Of a stretch of 64,000 nt of DNA, positions 10,341 through 22,829 are shown in pieces (position 1 is the first letter of the stretch; the number at the start of each line of letters is the position of its first letter). A model generated the notes under the pieces. It was not told the DNA's origin. It did no database searches and worked only from the letters and a program-made list of their open reading frames with translations. The stretch is taken from assembly GCA_026027325.1 (NCBI GenBank), contig JAMSLZ010000002.1, positions 2,108,001-2,172,000 on the forward strand. The letters run 5' to 3'. This stretch comes from Actinomucor elegans (Eukaryota > Mucoromycota > Mucoromycetes > Mucorales > Mucoraceae). The position numbers were made by a program, and so were the translations under genes.

Positions 10341-11634
10341 AGCAGAACTGTATTATAATCATTCTTAAATCTATCCATTAGATTACTGTTAATAGTTCCA
10401 TATCATATATTTTTGCAAAGCTAAATAAAATCAATAATGCTCATATTAAAAAAACATCTTTGTTACCGAGGTCATATCTCGACATGGACATGATGAAGCC
10501 CCGGTTATTATAGCAGAATGTTAAACAAGGTTTTTCGGATGAATTGTTTAACAGCGTGAAGAACCACGCTCACAGCACTGCCTAGACTATTAAATTGTTC
10601 TGGAACGAGCCGTAATCATTACGAAATACGATTATTCAAGTTGCTCCAGCAAATTAAGAAATCAAATCATCTAGTTGCAACTGCTCTTGCAATAGACATA
10701 GTTTATAAAAAGCTTTAGCTTCTGCCATTACTCAGTAATTAACACATTTAGTTATGTTGTAAATTTCTCGAAACATTTCGAGAATAATGATAATGCTAAT
10801 GTTCATTTGAATATTCCTCACATGTTATTTATTGGTTTGAATCTTAAATCAAACTAAGGTTTTAACGGATGCAGTAACTCATTCTGTACATGGGTTACTA
10901 ATCAGATGTACTATTTAATTAAGATCCATAGAGATTCCTTGTGTTCAGTAAGGCGACTAAGCCAAATATTTAAACGATCATATTTGGGTAAATTCTAATT
11001 CACAAATTGACTATGAAATGGTAATCGTGAGCTTGGAAGCTACATGTGTCATTTAGAGGCATAAAATCCAATTTCTCTCTGAGTTACATTATTTCTGTGC
11101 AAAGTTATAGCGAAAAGGCCTACTCTAAACGATATCAAGGTTAAATATCAATGCTGTTTTCATGACATGAAAGTTTATTCATAAAAAAATCATTTTTCTA
11201 TATATTTTCGGATACTATTTTGTGATTTTAAAGATAATAGCCGAGAATTTCTTGGTGGTGGCCCCAATTTTTCAATAGGATAAATTATTTTATTTATAAG
11301 ATCCTTTAAACGTCGTGGCGAGCTGTTCAGATATCAGTAATTATTGTATTTAAACGTAGTATAAGTATTTACGGGATAGGGAACTGAGCAGAGGATCAAT
11401 TGGATGGTAATAATTCAGGGTACTTGAAAACTGGAATGGTAGATATTCTCCATATTATCATCTTGGTGCTGCTGCGTTCTTAAAATATTATGTGCAGGGT
11501 GAGTAATTAGTTCTTGCATTTCTGCAGCCGTGATCCGCTCGTTTTTAATGAAATTACAAGCGGCAGCGTTTTTGGTTGAATACTGCAAAAAAGAAACAGT
11601 TTTAAGGTGATATTGATGTTGAATTTCAAGGAGA
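10341..11634. other. gene-free interval
   Basis: No supportable gene. It holds one dispersed repeat copy (10866-10935) and AT-rich sequence up to the short CACTA derivative. Confidence 0.6.
10866..10935 (+). repeat. dispersed degenerate repeat, copy 3
   Basis: GGATGCAGTAACTCATTCTG, then CATGGGTTACTAATCAGATG and AAGATCCATAG. This is one of the best-preserved examples of the family's 5' half. Confidence 0.55.
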
Positions 11635-11963
11635 CATCATAGGAAAAAACCAGCAAAATAAGGTGAATTCATGACAAATTCAAAATGAATTTCAAGTGAA
11701 TTGGTGCTTTTACCTGACTCTAAAGTGATATAACGTTAAATACAAGTTAATTTGCTAAACCTTATTTCCATAATTTTTCCATGGATTTCCATGTTCTAAT
11801 TGGAGTGAACCTCGAGTTAAACTCGAATGAGTTGAATATGAATTGAAGTTTTTTCAGGTGAATCGAAGGTGAATTGTAGAACATCCTAAAATCCATTCCC
11901 TTATGCAACGATTCTCCTATGAATCGGATTAACTTCAAATTTACTCAAATACTTTTCATAGTG
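11635..11963. mobile_element. short non-autonomous CACTA derivative
   Basis: This 329-bp segment starts CATCATAGGAAAAAA and ends CTTTTCATAGTG, both degenerate versions of the termini at 3502 and 8741. It is flanked by AGA on both sides (11632-11634 and 11964-11966), a 3-bp target duplication. Its left half parallels 3530-3720 (GAATTTCAAGTGAATT, TTTTTCCATG, ATTTCCATGTT) and its right end parallels 8672-8735 (GCAACGATTCTCCT). It therefore arose by internal deletion of a relative of the large element, lost all genes, and was mobilised in trans. It is older than the large copy, judging by its terminal mismatches. Confidence 0.82.
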
Positions 11964-13775
11964 AGAAAAATTTAATTTTCGCTATCCGCTGGTTAATAAA
12001 TTGATGTATATTTTAACCAGTAGTTTATTTATCTCAAAACTGTAGAAGATAATAAATTCAATATTGAGCTTTTGAGCATGAATAATAATTATTATAAGCT
12101 ACATTTTCTTTCTTTTCTTTCAATGGTATAAAGTTGTGAGAAATTAAAATACAAGTATCACTCTAGAGCAGAAAAATACTTTACTTTTGGGACCATTTAG
12201 CCATTTTAGTTTACAATTACAGTCGATAATTCATTATAAAATATTTTTGATTTGCATATGATTTGAAAGTAAAAGGCTTGTCTCGGCTTATTTATGATTT
12301 GAAGGCAATTTTATGATTTTAGTAATTACTATCGAGGGCACCATGGACCATATTCTACATAATGAAATAGGTAGTGGCTTGTGTTTTCTCTTGTAGCTTT
12401 GCATGGTAATGATTTCGCCGAATAAGTAGCCTAGTACCCGCCTCACTCAATATCTTTCGTGTAACCGATACGTACGAGTATTTCAGGGCAATGCTATAAT
12501 CAAATCAATAAGGAAATTCGCAGAACGTTTCTAGTAGTTACCCGGTGTATAATGAGATCATCTAATATTCTGACACAAACACGAAACTTATAAGTAAATT
12601 TGATAGTTACCTTGATAGGCAATTTGATATCTATTTAGTAAAGGACCTGTCTAAATACTTCTACTTGATATACCGGTATATCATATCATAAATTCACTTT
12701 AGTTGATGATTCATGCATTTTGCCATTTTAAACTTTTCACTATTAAATAAAAGTCGAGATCTGACTGTTCTTCTTCAATGCAAAACCAGCTTCCGTATGT
12801 TTCTAAGCAGGAACCTGAACCTAAAACAAATGCTCACCAGTTGGTACCAAATCTTAACTTTAACTGATCCGGGTTTGATTCTACATTTATGCATAAAGAG
12901 CTGATAAGAATTATGAACTATACCAATTATGAAGTATTTACTTTCTGTTTTCCCGGGGATATACTTTGACATTACAGATAATCAAGTGTCCCTTCATAGG
13001 TTTGATATGCCGCAAGTGATACCTACCTTATTAGTATATTCATGAACTTGTTTTCGCTGGAATTAGCACGAAAACAGAAATTTCATTCGCTTTTAATACG
13101 TGCTGCTCCAGAAAAAAGAAACGATCAAGAAATCCAATAAACCCGTGAGACAAAAAGATAGCGCTAGTACAAATGAAAGTATATCACAGTTCCATTTTGA
13201 TTCGCAAGAATTGGAGGATCAATCAATCAGCGTTCTTCTGTCTATAAGTAATGTGGGGTTTATCTTTACCATGGCATAGTGATAGAATGACATGACAGGT
13301 CACGCCTTATATTCATTGACAGCCTTTCTGTAAGGCCTTCATACAATAAAACACAGGCTTGGATATCTCAGATTTGGCGTTTGTTTATGCAATCTAATGA
13401 TTTTGATCATAGCTTATTTAGTCTCTTACATTTGATGCGCAATAATCGATAAAGTAACTAGTACAAGATACAAGTTCACTATAATGGACTGATAAAGAGA
13501 ATATAGATAGGTCTTTCGCGGAAAGGATGCAGGCAATAAGCTGATTGGATGTGATGCAATAACCTGCCACAAGAATTGCCTCTGTCTATACGCCTCCTAT
13601 TCACTCAAACTAGACTAAAAAGAGGTATTTTATACTGGTAGAAGCTTAGTGATAGTTACCCGTAAAATTTCTATATAGACATAACATCCTCAATGACGAA
13701 ATAGAGTTGGTCCTTTATAACCTAATCTTTTCTAGTCGGACAAAACAAGTGAATTATACGTCTACACTGAAAGGA
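11964..13775. other. gene-free interval
   Basis: No supportable gene. Short frames near 12.7-13.0 kb have no family features. A weak reverse-strand resemblance to the dispersed repeat occurs around 12855-12885 (GGATCAGTTAAAG on the minus strand). Confidence 0.55.
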
Positions 13776-13785
13776 TATATAAAAG
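13776..13785 (+). promoter_or_regulatory. TATA element of the aldo/keto reductase
   Basis: TATATAAAAG lies about 60 bp upstream of the start codon, a strong match to a fungal TATA box and typical of an inducible gene. Confidence 0.55.
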
Positions 13786-13843
13786 AGACAAGTTGAACTA
13801 TTTTTGATTATATACAATCTTCATTTGCTAATAACCAAAAGAA

Positions 13844-14876
13844 ATGACTGTCGAATATATTACACTCCAACCTTCTGGTGATAAAATGCCCTTAATCGGC
13901 TTTGGTTGTTGGAAAGTCGATCCTAAAGATGCCCCAGAGACCATCTACAACGCTATCAAGGTCGGATACAGACTTATAGATAGTGCTAGTAACTACAAGA
14001 ATGAGATGGCTGTCGGAAAAGGCATCAATATGGCAATAAAAGATGGCTTAGTGAAGAGAGAAGACCTGTTCATTACTACAAAACTTTGGAGTACTTATCA
14101 CAAGAAGGAACATGTCCGCCTTGCTCTTGAGCAACAGCTTAAACAGCTTGGATTAGACTATGTCGACATGTTTCTTGTACATTGTAAGTATTTTACAGGG
14201 AAGAACAGCATAACCTGAATCTAACATTGTGTTATTAGTTCCACTTCCTCTCAAGTATGTTCCATTTGAACGTGCTTACCCGCCTGGATGGTACCAACCT
14301 GAAGATTCCAAAGATTGCAAGATCACTCTAGATCGCGCTCCTATGCATGAATGTTGGGGTGAAATGGAAAAGCTTGTTCAAAGCGGTTTAACTCGCAACA
14401 TTGGTGTCTCAAACTTTAACTGTCAGCTTCTCATGGATATGCTTACTTATGCCAAGATTCAACCCTCACTTTTACAGGTTGAACTTCACCCGTATCTTCA
14501 ACAAGAATACCTCGTCAAATGGGCCCAATCTCAGGGCATTGCTGTCACTGCATACTCATCTTTTGGTCCTACATCATTCATTTCAACTGGCTCCAAACGC
14601 GCAAAAGCAGTTGAACCACTGTTTGAGAATCCTATCATCAAGGATATCGCTGCTAAATATAACAGAAATCCATCTGAGGTCGCTCTTCGCTGGTCACTTG
14701 AACGAAATGTAGCTGTTGTGCCAAAGAGTTTGAATATTGATCGTATGAGAATGAACCTGGAGGCTTTGAATTGGGAAATGGATGAAGAAGACGTTGGCGC
14801 AATCAATAAATTAGATATTGGCCTTCGATTTAATGATCCTATGGTGAACGCTCAAAAGATTCCTTTATTCTATTAG
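13844..14876 (+). CDS. NAD(P)H-dependent aldo/keto reductase, xylose/aldose reductase type
   Basis: Reduces aldoses such as D-xylose to alditols in the cytosol. Exons 13844-14183 and 14239-14876 encode 325 residues, standard for AKR family 2. The catalytic set is present: Asp46, Tyr51 (in DSASNY), Lys80 (TTKLW) and His113 (LVHFP). The C-terminal [13 protein letters not shown] segment is the NADP(H)-binding strip, and GLRFNDP near the end is a xylose-reductase hallmark. The SASNY sequence around the catalytic tyrosine departs from the more usual SADDY or CAxxY, without loss of catalytic residues. Closest named relatives are yeast Gre3 and fungal Xyl1. Substrate preference cannot be read from sequence alone. 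Confidence 0.92.
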
Positions 14877-16637
14877 GCAGTATCATGCTTCTGTAAGCTT
14901 GTATTCGTTCATTTATGCGCTACACTTTTCCATGGCCCCCCTTACCCATACCTATTTATTATCAATAAACCATTATTTTTTGTAACAACCTGACAAGTTC
15001 TTTTCTTGCCCTCTAGTGCTTTACCTCTTTTAGTATGGTCTTTGCGATCGCCACTTATTGATGATGCGAAAAGATACGGTACCTGATATTTGTAAATATA
15101 CTCTTAATTCTGTTCAAGCCATACTGCTTCCAAAGAGTCCTCGTCGAGATATATAAAGAGCATTCTCGCACTCATTTCATGGTTCTTAAAATAAACACAT
15201 TGTTATATTTGACATTTAAGGATTCCTGTTCACTATTTTATAGCGAAAAGACTTAAATTTTAATGGTACCATCAAACACAGTCATCATCTGCGCCATTAG
15301 AGTCTGACTTGTAGCGCGCGATTTATGCAAGAAGATTGCATCAAAATGGTTCTCTGCATCAGTGCCCATGGATGAGACAAACAAAAAGATCTAAAATATC
15401 TATTCTACTAACTAAAGAAAAGTGAGTTTAATTACTTATGCCCGATTGCTCTACTGAATGATTTGTCCATCTAATGTATTGTAAACATGATTTATTCAGT
15501 GTTCATCACCAATCAGGTTGATGTTAAATAATGCCTATACTCAGCCCATGCCTTGACAGCCCTTCATTGGTTAAGAGATATAAATATGGAAATCAAAGTT
15601 TGGTATAACTAATCTTTAAGAACTATCTATCGCCGAACAAGCAGTACTAGAACGGATTGCTATTATTGCGTACGCCATCTAGTAGTTTGTTGACTACCGC
15701 TCATAGTGACTTACTGACATTCCAAGACGATGATGAACGCCGCCATACTTCGGTACAAGATCGGATGCTATCTTTGCTTTATAATAAAGGGCTAATAACT
15801 TTATACAACTGCTCATATTCTGGATTTGGACATTTAATGAGTTATATCTTTAAGCTATTCATAAAGATAGGCATATTATGGACATATCAATGTCTATAGA
15901 ACCTCTACTTTACTGATGTAATCATGAGCGTATTTACAACAGCTATAAATATCCGTTAACTCTATAAGCACAGGCTTTGATTAACTCATCGTCTATAGTA
16001 CCAAGTTAGATCTGAACTTCAGTTTTGTATAAATAGCCCATCATTTTCAATGGTTAAACAAATCAATCGATTTTATCAGTCTGGTTAGAGCATTTCTAAG
16101 CGGCCTTTATTATATTCTATATAACATAATGAATCTTAGGATGATGTATTTGTTTGCTTATCTTCCAACCAACCTTCCAACCAACACCAAACACCAATTA
16201 TCCGAATGAAGTATCTTCTATTATTGATCAATGTTTCAAGCAACAAGTTAAATTGAATGTTATATGCGGTCAGTACGAAATCATGACTGTGAAACGTACA
16301 TCACATAATCAGATTTACTCCTTTATCAGAGTGTCTATTGGAGACAATCATTAGTTGAATTTATTAAAATTTGTATTATTACGCATTTCTTATTAGTATA
16401 AAGAGACATAAACACTTATTTGAGCGGTCTTCATGGCATATAGTCTTTTATTATTCTTATTCATAGCAAACAAGCCTTTTTAGAATCCAGAAAACACAAA
16501 AGCGACGGTATTTGAATTTCGGTTAAATGATACACCGACACGCCAGCCAATTAAAATACATAAGGTGTGTTTAAGGGTGCTTATAGGGTTATTATTTTTT
16601 ATGTGTGTTCTATTTATTATTGAATTTAGAGTCATAA
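14877..16637. other. gene-free interval
   Basis: Nothing supportable as a gene. Frames of 60-80 codons near 15.7 and 16.2 kb lack recognisable features, and low-complexity AACCAACC-type runs occur near 16165. Confidence 0.55.
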
Positions 16638-16711
16638 GCTCGTTTAGCTCAGTTGGTTAGAGCGTGGTGCTAATAACGCCAAGGTCACAGGTTCGACCCC
16701 TGTAATGAGCA
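16638..16711 (+). tRNA. tRNA-Ile(AAT)
   Basis: A 74-nt cloverleaf without intron. The acceptor GCTCGTT pairs with AATGAGC (one G-T), followed by discriminator A. The D arm is GCTC/GAGC, the anticodon stem TGGTG/CGCCA, and the T arm contains GGTTCGACCCC. The anticodon AAT is at 16672-16674 and reads isoleucine codons after A34-to-inosine editing. Internal A and B boxes are intact. Confidence 0.95.
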
Positions 16712-16713
16712 TA

Positions 16714-16719
16714 TTTTTT
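16714..16719 (+). terminator. RNA polymerase III terminator of the tRNA
   Basis: A run of six T begins three bases after the tRNA 3' end, the standard polymerase III stop signal. Confidence 0.8.
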
Positions 16720-17654
16720 GTGATTTCGTTACTGTGTAGTGTATGTAGTATATATTGCATTGGTATTTACTTTTTATTCAGAACTTGCTTGTGTTTAACG
16801 TAGAATGTAAATAAAGTATAAAAAGTGATAGAAGCGTCCCAAAACTTATTTTATTAGTCTATATCTTATCTTAATTTAGTGATATTCTTTAAGTTGAAGA
16901 AAACAAATAACAGGTACTTAGTTCGAAAATCAAAGATACATACCACCACCAGTCTGAGTGATCAAGTCTAAACGCCCACTTTTTCTTTACACGACTTTCC
17001 TACAAGTGTATTTATGGCTCTAATAGATACAATGATTAATTCTTTGCTGAAAGCATTAATCAAATGCAATACTTGATTGGAATGCATCAAGAGATCTATC
17101 AGTCTAGGTGGTCCTATGAATTGTTATAATTTATTGTTAATTACTAACTAGCTTTATGTACTAATTTTACTGAAACTATTAAGAATATACTGCTACTTTT
17201 ATCAGAATCTCTGGTAAATTTCAATAAAATAGATTGATACAATTGCTAATAACTAACAGTATTTCGTATCACAATAATTATTCCATTCCTTAGCGTCTGA
17301 TCATTTTCCTTCCAAAGCTGCATCTCTCTAATAGTCTACGTTCAGAGGCAGGCATTTTATTAGTAAGTCTGAATTGATTGCAGCAACTACAGATATCATT
17401 GTGCAACATGAATTTAGAAATGATCGCATCATTTTCCAGAAACAAAGACGTGCTTGTTGACATGCAATAGCAATACACAATAGTTTGGGGTTATTTTTTT
17501 ATATAAATATATATAATATTATTGTATTATTTTGGTTACAAAAAACGAAGTAGTATGTAAAAAAGAAGAGCAGATTATATGGCATGGGGTCTAAGCTTTT
17601 TTACACTATCGTTTTCTTCTTTTATAAGATTATCCTTTACATAAATATATGAAT
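16720..17654. other. gene-free interval
   Basis: No supportable gene. It is AT-rich and ends in the probable 3' UTR of the porin gene on the minus strand. Confidence 0.55.
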
Positions 17655-18878
17655 TTAGTTCTCCAAAGTGAAAGAGAGACCGAGCTTGTGAGCGTTTTCG
17701 TTAAGACGAGTAGTATCAACGGAAGCACCGAGGTTAACCTTGACACCAGGACGGAGAGCTTGAGTGTAACTAAAAGAAATCATAAGTTTAGTATTAAAAA
17801 AAAAAAAAGATCACATCATCTTAAATTATTCTAAAAAGCGAAGACTTACGCAAGACCGAGGACACCAGAGTTAGAGATCTTGGCCTTGACGAAGGCAGAG
17901 GAATCCAACTTGAGCTTGGCACCAACTTCGAGAGCGACAGCGTTGGAACCCTTGGAGTCCCAAGCAGCCTTACCAGAGGCCTCGAGATCGCTGTTGACGC
18001 GGTGGTAGTAAGAGGCAGCATAGTTGCTCAAGTTGTTGGTAGCGTGGACGGCAACACCATATTCAGCAGCGGTATAACCGATAGCAGCGTTGTAACGGCC
18101 GATCTTTAAATAACGCATGTCAATACTACAATGCTTATCTCAAAATTTATCATTCTTACCTTGCCATCCAAAACATTGTAGGCAACTTCAGCACCAACAA
18201 GGAAACCTTGTTGACCGAAAACAGAGTTAACAGAGACGTTGGTCTATTAGCCAAAGAATTAATTAGTCAAGATCACAAAATCTATAGACGGATATTTACC
18301 TTGAAAACATCAAGAGTAGCGACAGTGTGGACATTGGGCTTCTTGTAGGTAGCGTTGATCTTGGCAGCCTTCTCGTTGACAGAGGGGAGGAGAGAAGTCA
18401 AGAGTTCGAGCTTGAGACCCTCTACAAAACAAAACAAAAAGTCAATAACCTCACTTGAGATCAAATATACATAAACTTACTGGCAAGGTTGTTCTCGAGT
18501 TCGATCTTTCCGTTGAGGTGGTTGGAGGTAGTCCAGGCCTCAGTGAAGGTAAGACCGTTCTTCTTGTCAGCATACTTGGTCTCAAGATCACCAACGATGA
18601 TACCAGTCTTGTTATCACGTTGACCGTTAACCTTGAAGGTCTATATACGTGTCTGGTTACTACACTTTTACTGTCCCATTTATCTCGCGTTTTAGTACTT
18701 ACAACACCGTTAGGAGCGGTGGTCTTGACTTCGAGCTTAACACCACCGACGGGGTAGTCCTTGGACAAAAGATCCTTGGCAGACTTGCCAATATCATTGA
18801 AAGCAACTATTTAAAAAGGAAAAAAGATAAGCACTCTATCAATAGGAAGAAGCCGAGAGACGTACCAGGAACAGACAT
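17655..18878 (-). CDS. POR1: mitochondrial outer-membrane porin (VDAC)
   Basis: Voltage-dependent anion channel that passes metabolites and ATP across the mitochondrial outer membrane. Seven coding exons on the minus strand (18878-18866, 18806-18703, 18640-18481, 18421-18300, 18243-18160, 18103-17850, 17769-17655) give exactly 283 residues, the canonical length. An amphipathic N-terminal helix (MSVPVAFNDIGKSAKDLL) is followed by alternating beta-strand sequence, a KGLKLEL strand of the GLK type, and a C-terminal GLSFTLEN strand resembling the sorting signal. The first coding exon holds only 13 bases, and a probable 55-bp 5'-UTR intron (18933-18879) ends directly at the ATG. Codon choice is C-ending and uniform, as expected for a highly expressed gene. 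Confidence 0.96.
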
Positions 18879-18933
18879 CTACAATAATACATGGGTTAGT
18901 CCATTTCGTCAATTCATTCATAAAATAACTCAC
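18879..18933 (-). other. probable 5'-UTR intron of the porin gene
   Basis: On the minus strand a GTGAGTTAT donor and a TTATTGTAG acceptor enclose 55 bp, and the acceptor abuts the start codon. It is a prediction from splice signals only. Confidence 0.5.
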
Positions 18934-19648
18934 CTTTAGAGAATATAAAATATATTTAGGGAATAAAGAAGAAAGGGAAAGAATGTTTTTTGTTTTCCAA
19001 TATACTTCTGGTCACAGTCGGATGTTGAATGAAACATGGGTAATATCGCACTGAGAATTTAACTGGGGTCGCCTTTGAACCAAGTCCTGTCCCCATCATT
19101 TTATTTCTTGGGCACATGTCATAGCCTTTACTTTTTCTTTTTGCGAGGTAGACCCTTTCCCCCCCTCATAATGGATGCCACTTTTTGATAATAAGATATG
19201 TATACTTGTTTGATAAGCTGATTATTCACCGAGAGTTAACCAGAGAGCTGGATCAGAAAGTAAATAAATATGGTGATACCATAAGCTATACAATGGTGGG
19301 GAAACTAAAACATATGTATTGGTTTTAACCGTGGAAAAACTACCAGTGTCTTGGGGGTTTGCAAATAAAAAAAGACCTTTGTTAACCATGGTCATTGGCC
19401 TATAATTCAGTTCTTTGAGGTGTTGGGGCATGCGTAAATGACATAGGACGATTAGAAGCTTTATAAACTTTATTTCATGATCTTTCAAGTTTGTGTATCA
19501 TTAAAATAACGCGTCAATATGCATGTAAAAAAAAAAAAAAAAAAAAAAAAAGACTGTGCTTGAGTCTAAGTGTGTGTATACATGTTTATTGATAATATGA
19601 AATGAATTACAAAGGATAAAAAAGGTTATATTTGCGTAAATGTAAAGA
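18934..19648. other. interval between porin and SDA1
   Basis: It contains the porin upstream region and the SDA1 3' region. The one notable item is a 25-base A tract at 19527-19551. No supportable gene. Confidence 0.5.
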
Positions 19649-22003
19649 TTAATGTTTGAGACGTTTTTGTTTCTCAATAGCAGCTCGTAGTGACTTTTGC
19701 TTGTCGAACAAACTACGTTTCGACTTCCAAACAACAGATTGCTTATGGGCAACCATCATAAAGTTCTTATTTCTAGCCTTTTCACGGTTAGTAGTACTGC
19801 CTCTTTCCTTCTTGCCCTTGTTAGAACCAAACTTCTCACGACCTTCACGGCCTTCTTGAATAGAAGCCATTCTCTGTTCGTAGTCTTGTTTGGCCTTCTT
19901 ACGAGGACCGAGGATAGTCATTTCATCAATTTCACCGTCATGTTGTACTTCATCTGCACCACGTTTCTTGCCTTGGATTTGGTCGACTTCCTTGTTTAAC
20001 TTGAGTTCCTCCAAACGAGCGAAATCAGCAGGTGTCAAAATACGGGTAGTAGCAAGTTTAAGAGCTGCCTCTTGTTTGGCTTGTTCCTCTGCACGACGAG
20101 CCTTGACAGCTTCCAACAGCTTTTGACGTTGTTCTTCAGAGATTTCAGTGTGCTCTTCAGCATCCAACATCTTCTTCAATTGACGTTTACCAATACGACG
20201 GGCCTTGGTGATCTCGCCATTGGGGCCAACCTTGTATTGAAGCTTCTTCTTTTCAGCATCGTCAAGGTCCTTTTCATCATCCATATTGACCTTGACATAC
20301 TCTTCATCGTCACTAGCCACGTTAATCCAGTCACCTTCGTCATCACTCTCATCGCTGGAATCATCCACTTCCCACTCTCCCCAGTCTTCTTCGTCCTTTT
20401 CAGTATTATCGAGCAACTCAAGGCCTTGAAGACCATCCATATTATTGGCAGCTTCACCGTATTGCACAGTACGAATAGAACCGTCCTTCATCTTGATGGT
20501 AGCAGTCTTGCCACGATCCTTACGCAACAGCATCTCAGGATTAATTTCACGGAACAGAGCAATCAAGGAACGAGCAGCCATCAATACACTCTTGTCACGA
20601 TGTTGCTTGTATTGTGTCAAATCTTGCAACAGGGTGGCCTCAATAGCCAAGGGCTGACGAATACAGATCTCACGAATACCGTTAATACCAACAGCCATGA
20701 CTTCGTTAGCGACACGATCAGTAACAAAGTTATTGGCAATAGCCTTCAGGACGGGTTCCAAGATATCAGGAGGCACCAAGGAGTGAGATGCTTGAGCGGC
20801 ACAAACGAGTACCATAGTAACATCGCGCTGAGAAGGCTGAAGATACTTTATGAGCAAAGGATAAAAGCCGAGAATGGTCAATTGATGAATACCAATGACA
20901 CGAGAAACCAAGTTCATCTTCATCAAGCGCACTTCCCAACGGTCTTCCTTGGCAGTCAACTTGGAATATAGCTTTTCAGCAAAGCCTTGAGGATCATTCA
21001 ATAGATGAAGGGCAGAAAAGTTGAAATTCTCAGCCTTTTCCTTGTTCTTAGACTTTCTCTTGACCTTCTTTCTAGCAGCATCCAACTTACGGTCTTTCGA
21101 TTTGGACTTTTTGTTGTGCAAGTTGGCCATTTGCATCTTCTTAAGATCAGGGATCTATATTACATTGTCAGTTAAGTTTTCTAATACTTGAATATATATA
21201 TATATATCAAACTCACATCCTCATCCTCTTCCTCTTCTTCTTTATGATCATTACTGTTCAAAAAGAATTTGACAGCTGTCACAGATACTTTGGTGATGGG
21301 CGAGAAACAGGCTTCAGCAATGACATTGACAGTCTTGGCATCGTTCCAGACGTTCTTGTGATAAAGATCCACACAAACATCCACACTCTTCTTGGCGGCA
21401 ATGGCATTCTCTTCGCTGTTACCAACAGTGGCTGATTCCAACATGGTAAACATGAATGATTGAAGTGTTTTATTCAACTTGTTATTCTTGGCTTTGGCGT
21501 TCGAGTTTTTAATGTCATTGACAATGTGATTATAGAGCATTTCACGAAGGTGCTTATCTTTACATTTGAAGAGTGTAAAGAAAAGAGGTAAAAGGCTGAA
21601 GAGAAAGACATTGTTTTAGTATATTTAGTACTTGTCCTGCTTATCCTTACCGAGTATTCTCAAGGACGCCCTTGTTGCGCAAAAGAATAAGAGCTTGAAC
21701 CAGAGTCTTTCTAACCTCGGGGTGAAGGACGATGCAGTGTTCTTTGAGAAGGTCCACAATTTGCTGAGAGAAATCCTTGGTCAATTCGGGATAACATTGG
21801 CATACCTGACTCATAAAGGTAACTAGTTCACATAACTCTTTGGATTCCTCGTCAGGCTTCAAACAAAAGATCGACAGAGTTGACTGAAAGTGACGCCACT
21901 GTTGAAGGAACTCGGCTTCGTATGACTTGGAGTCACGTTTAATCAAGTTTTGAAGTTGAGGCAAGTGGGTAGGTAATAAAGCGGCTCTATTACGTTTACC
22001 CAT
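19649..22003 (-). CDS. SDA1: SDA1 family protein, 60S ribosome biogenesis
   Basis: Sda1 is a nucleolar/nuclear factor needed for 60S pre-ribosome maturation and export, and in yeast for normal actin organisation. Exons 22003-21651, 21595-21217 and 21154-19649 encode 745 residues, close to the family's size. The N-terminus ([16 protein letters not shown]) is typical, and helical-repeat-like sequence continues to about residue 470. Then come an acidic block ([20 protein letters not shown]) and a basic C-terminus ending in [12 protein letters not shown], as in known Sda1 proteins. A second acidic run (EEEEDED) sits at the exon 2 end. No damage is seen. Confidence 0.95.
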
Positions 22004-22829
22004 TGTAGATCTGATCTATTAGAAAGAGAGTTGAACTGAAAAAATTACTCGGGAAATCCACTCTTCTATATCAAAAAAAGGTCAGCGAGTCAAAGCCACG
22101 GCCATCAAGCCAGAATGAAAAGCAGTCCTAGTTAACATACTGGCAAAAGGATGCATGAATACATAAGCGAGCCAATGAACAGTGAGATAAATAAGAAGTA
22201 CATAGGAAGTAATAATAGACTAGTATCATATATTACTGGAATTAAACGAAAGCTCTGCTAAATGAGGCAGCTCATTTTACTTATGTACTGTTTATCAGAT
22301 GCGACATTGATAGATATTAGTTGATCAAGATCACAAGAGACAGAGATTGCAAAATACAACTATTTATTAGAATATAACCGATTTTTACCACTGCGTCAAC
22401 TAAAGTTATCATATAGTTGAATCATGGCAAGTTTATCGCACTTTAATGAATAGTTGGATCTTATATCTTTTCGCCAATTTCAGTCAAATGTCATATCTGA
22501 AAAGTATCCTATGCTTAAAAGTTGCTATAGTTATCAGAACCTCTATTAAACTGCAGTACAATCAATACACGATACTGATCTATACATAACAGTAGATCAC
22601 ATGCATTTTCTAAAATTTAGATCTAATTATCTATGGTTCTCTCGACTATACTCAAAATGAGCAACAGTATTTGTCGAGGCCTTTGTTTAAGAGAAAGCAT
22701 TGGTAGATCAACCATGCTTCATCTCCATTCTGGAGATAGAAAGAGAATCTAGTCACTGTTCATTTTTTAATATAAATATTGAATTAAAAACAAGTTCAAG
22801 AACTTCAAGTTTATTATACAAAGTATTAT
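22004..22829. other. interval between SDA1 and the tRNA-ribosyltransferase gene
   Basis: It holds the SDA1 promoter side and one dispersed repeat copy (22265-22333). No supportable gene. Confidence 0.55.
22265..22333 (+). repeat. dispersed degenerate repeat, copy 4
   Basis: GCAGCTCATTTTAC, then TATCAGATGCGACATTGAT and TTGATCAAGATC. It contains the clearest form of the core word CAGATGCGACATT. Confidence 0.55.

Noticed and set aside
12713..12972. Overlapping short frames on both strands near 12.8 kb
   Set aside because: They lie in degraded repeat-like DNA and have no recognisable protein features.
20072..20971. 299-codon frame antisense to SDA1
   Set aside because: It is a shadow of the intact SDA1 frame, starts and ends arbitrarily within it, and has no motifs.
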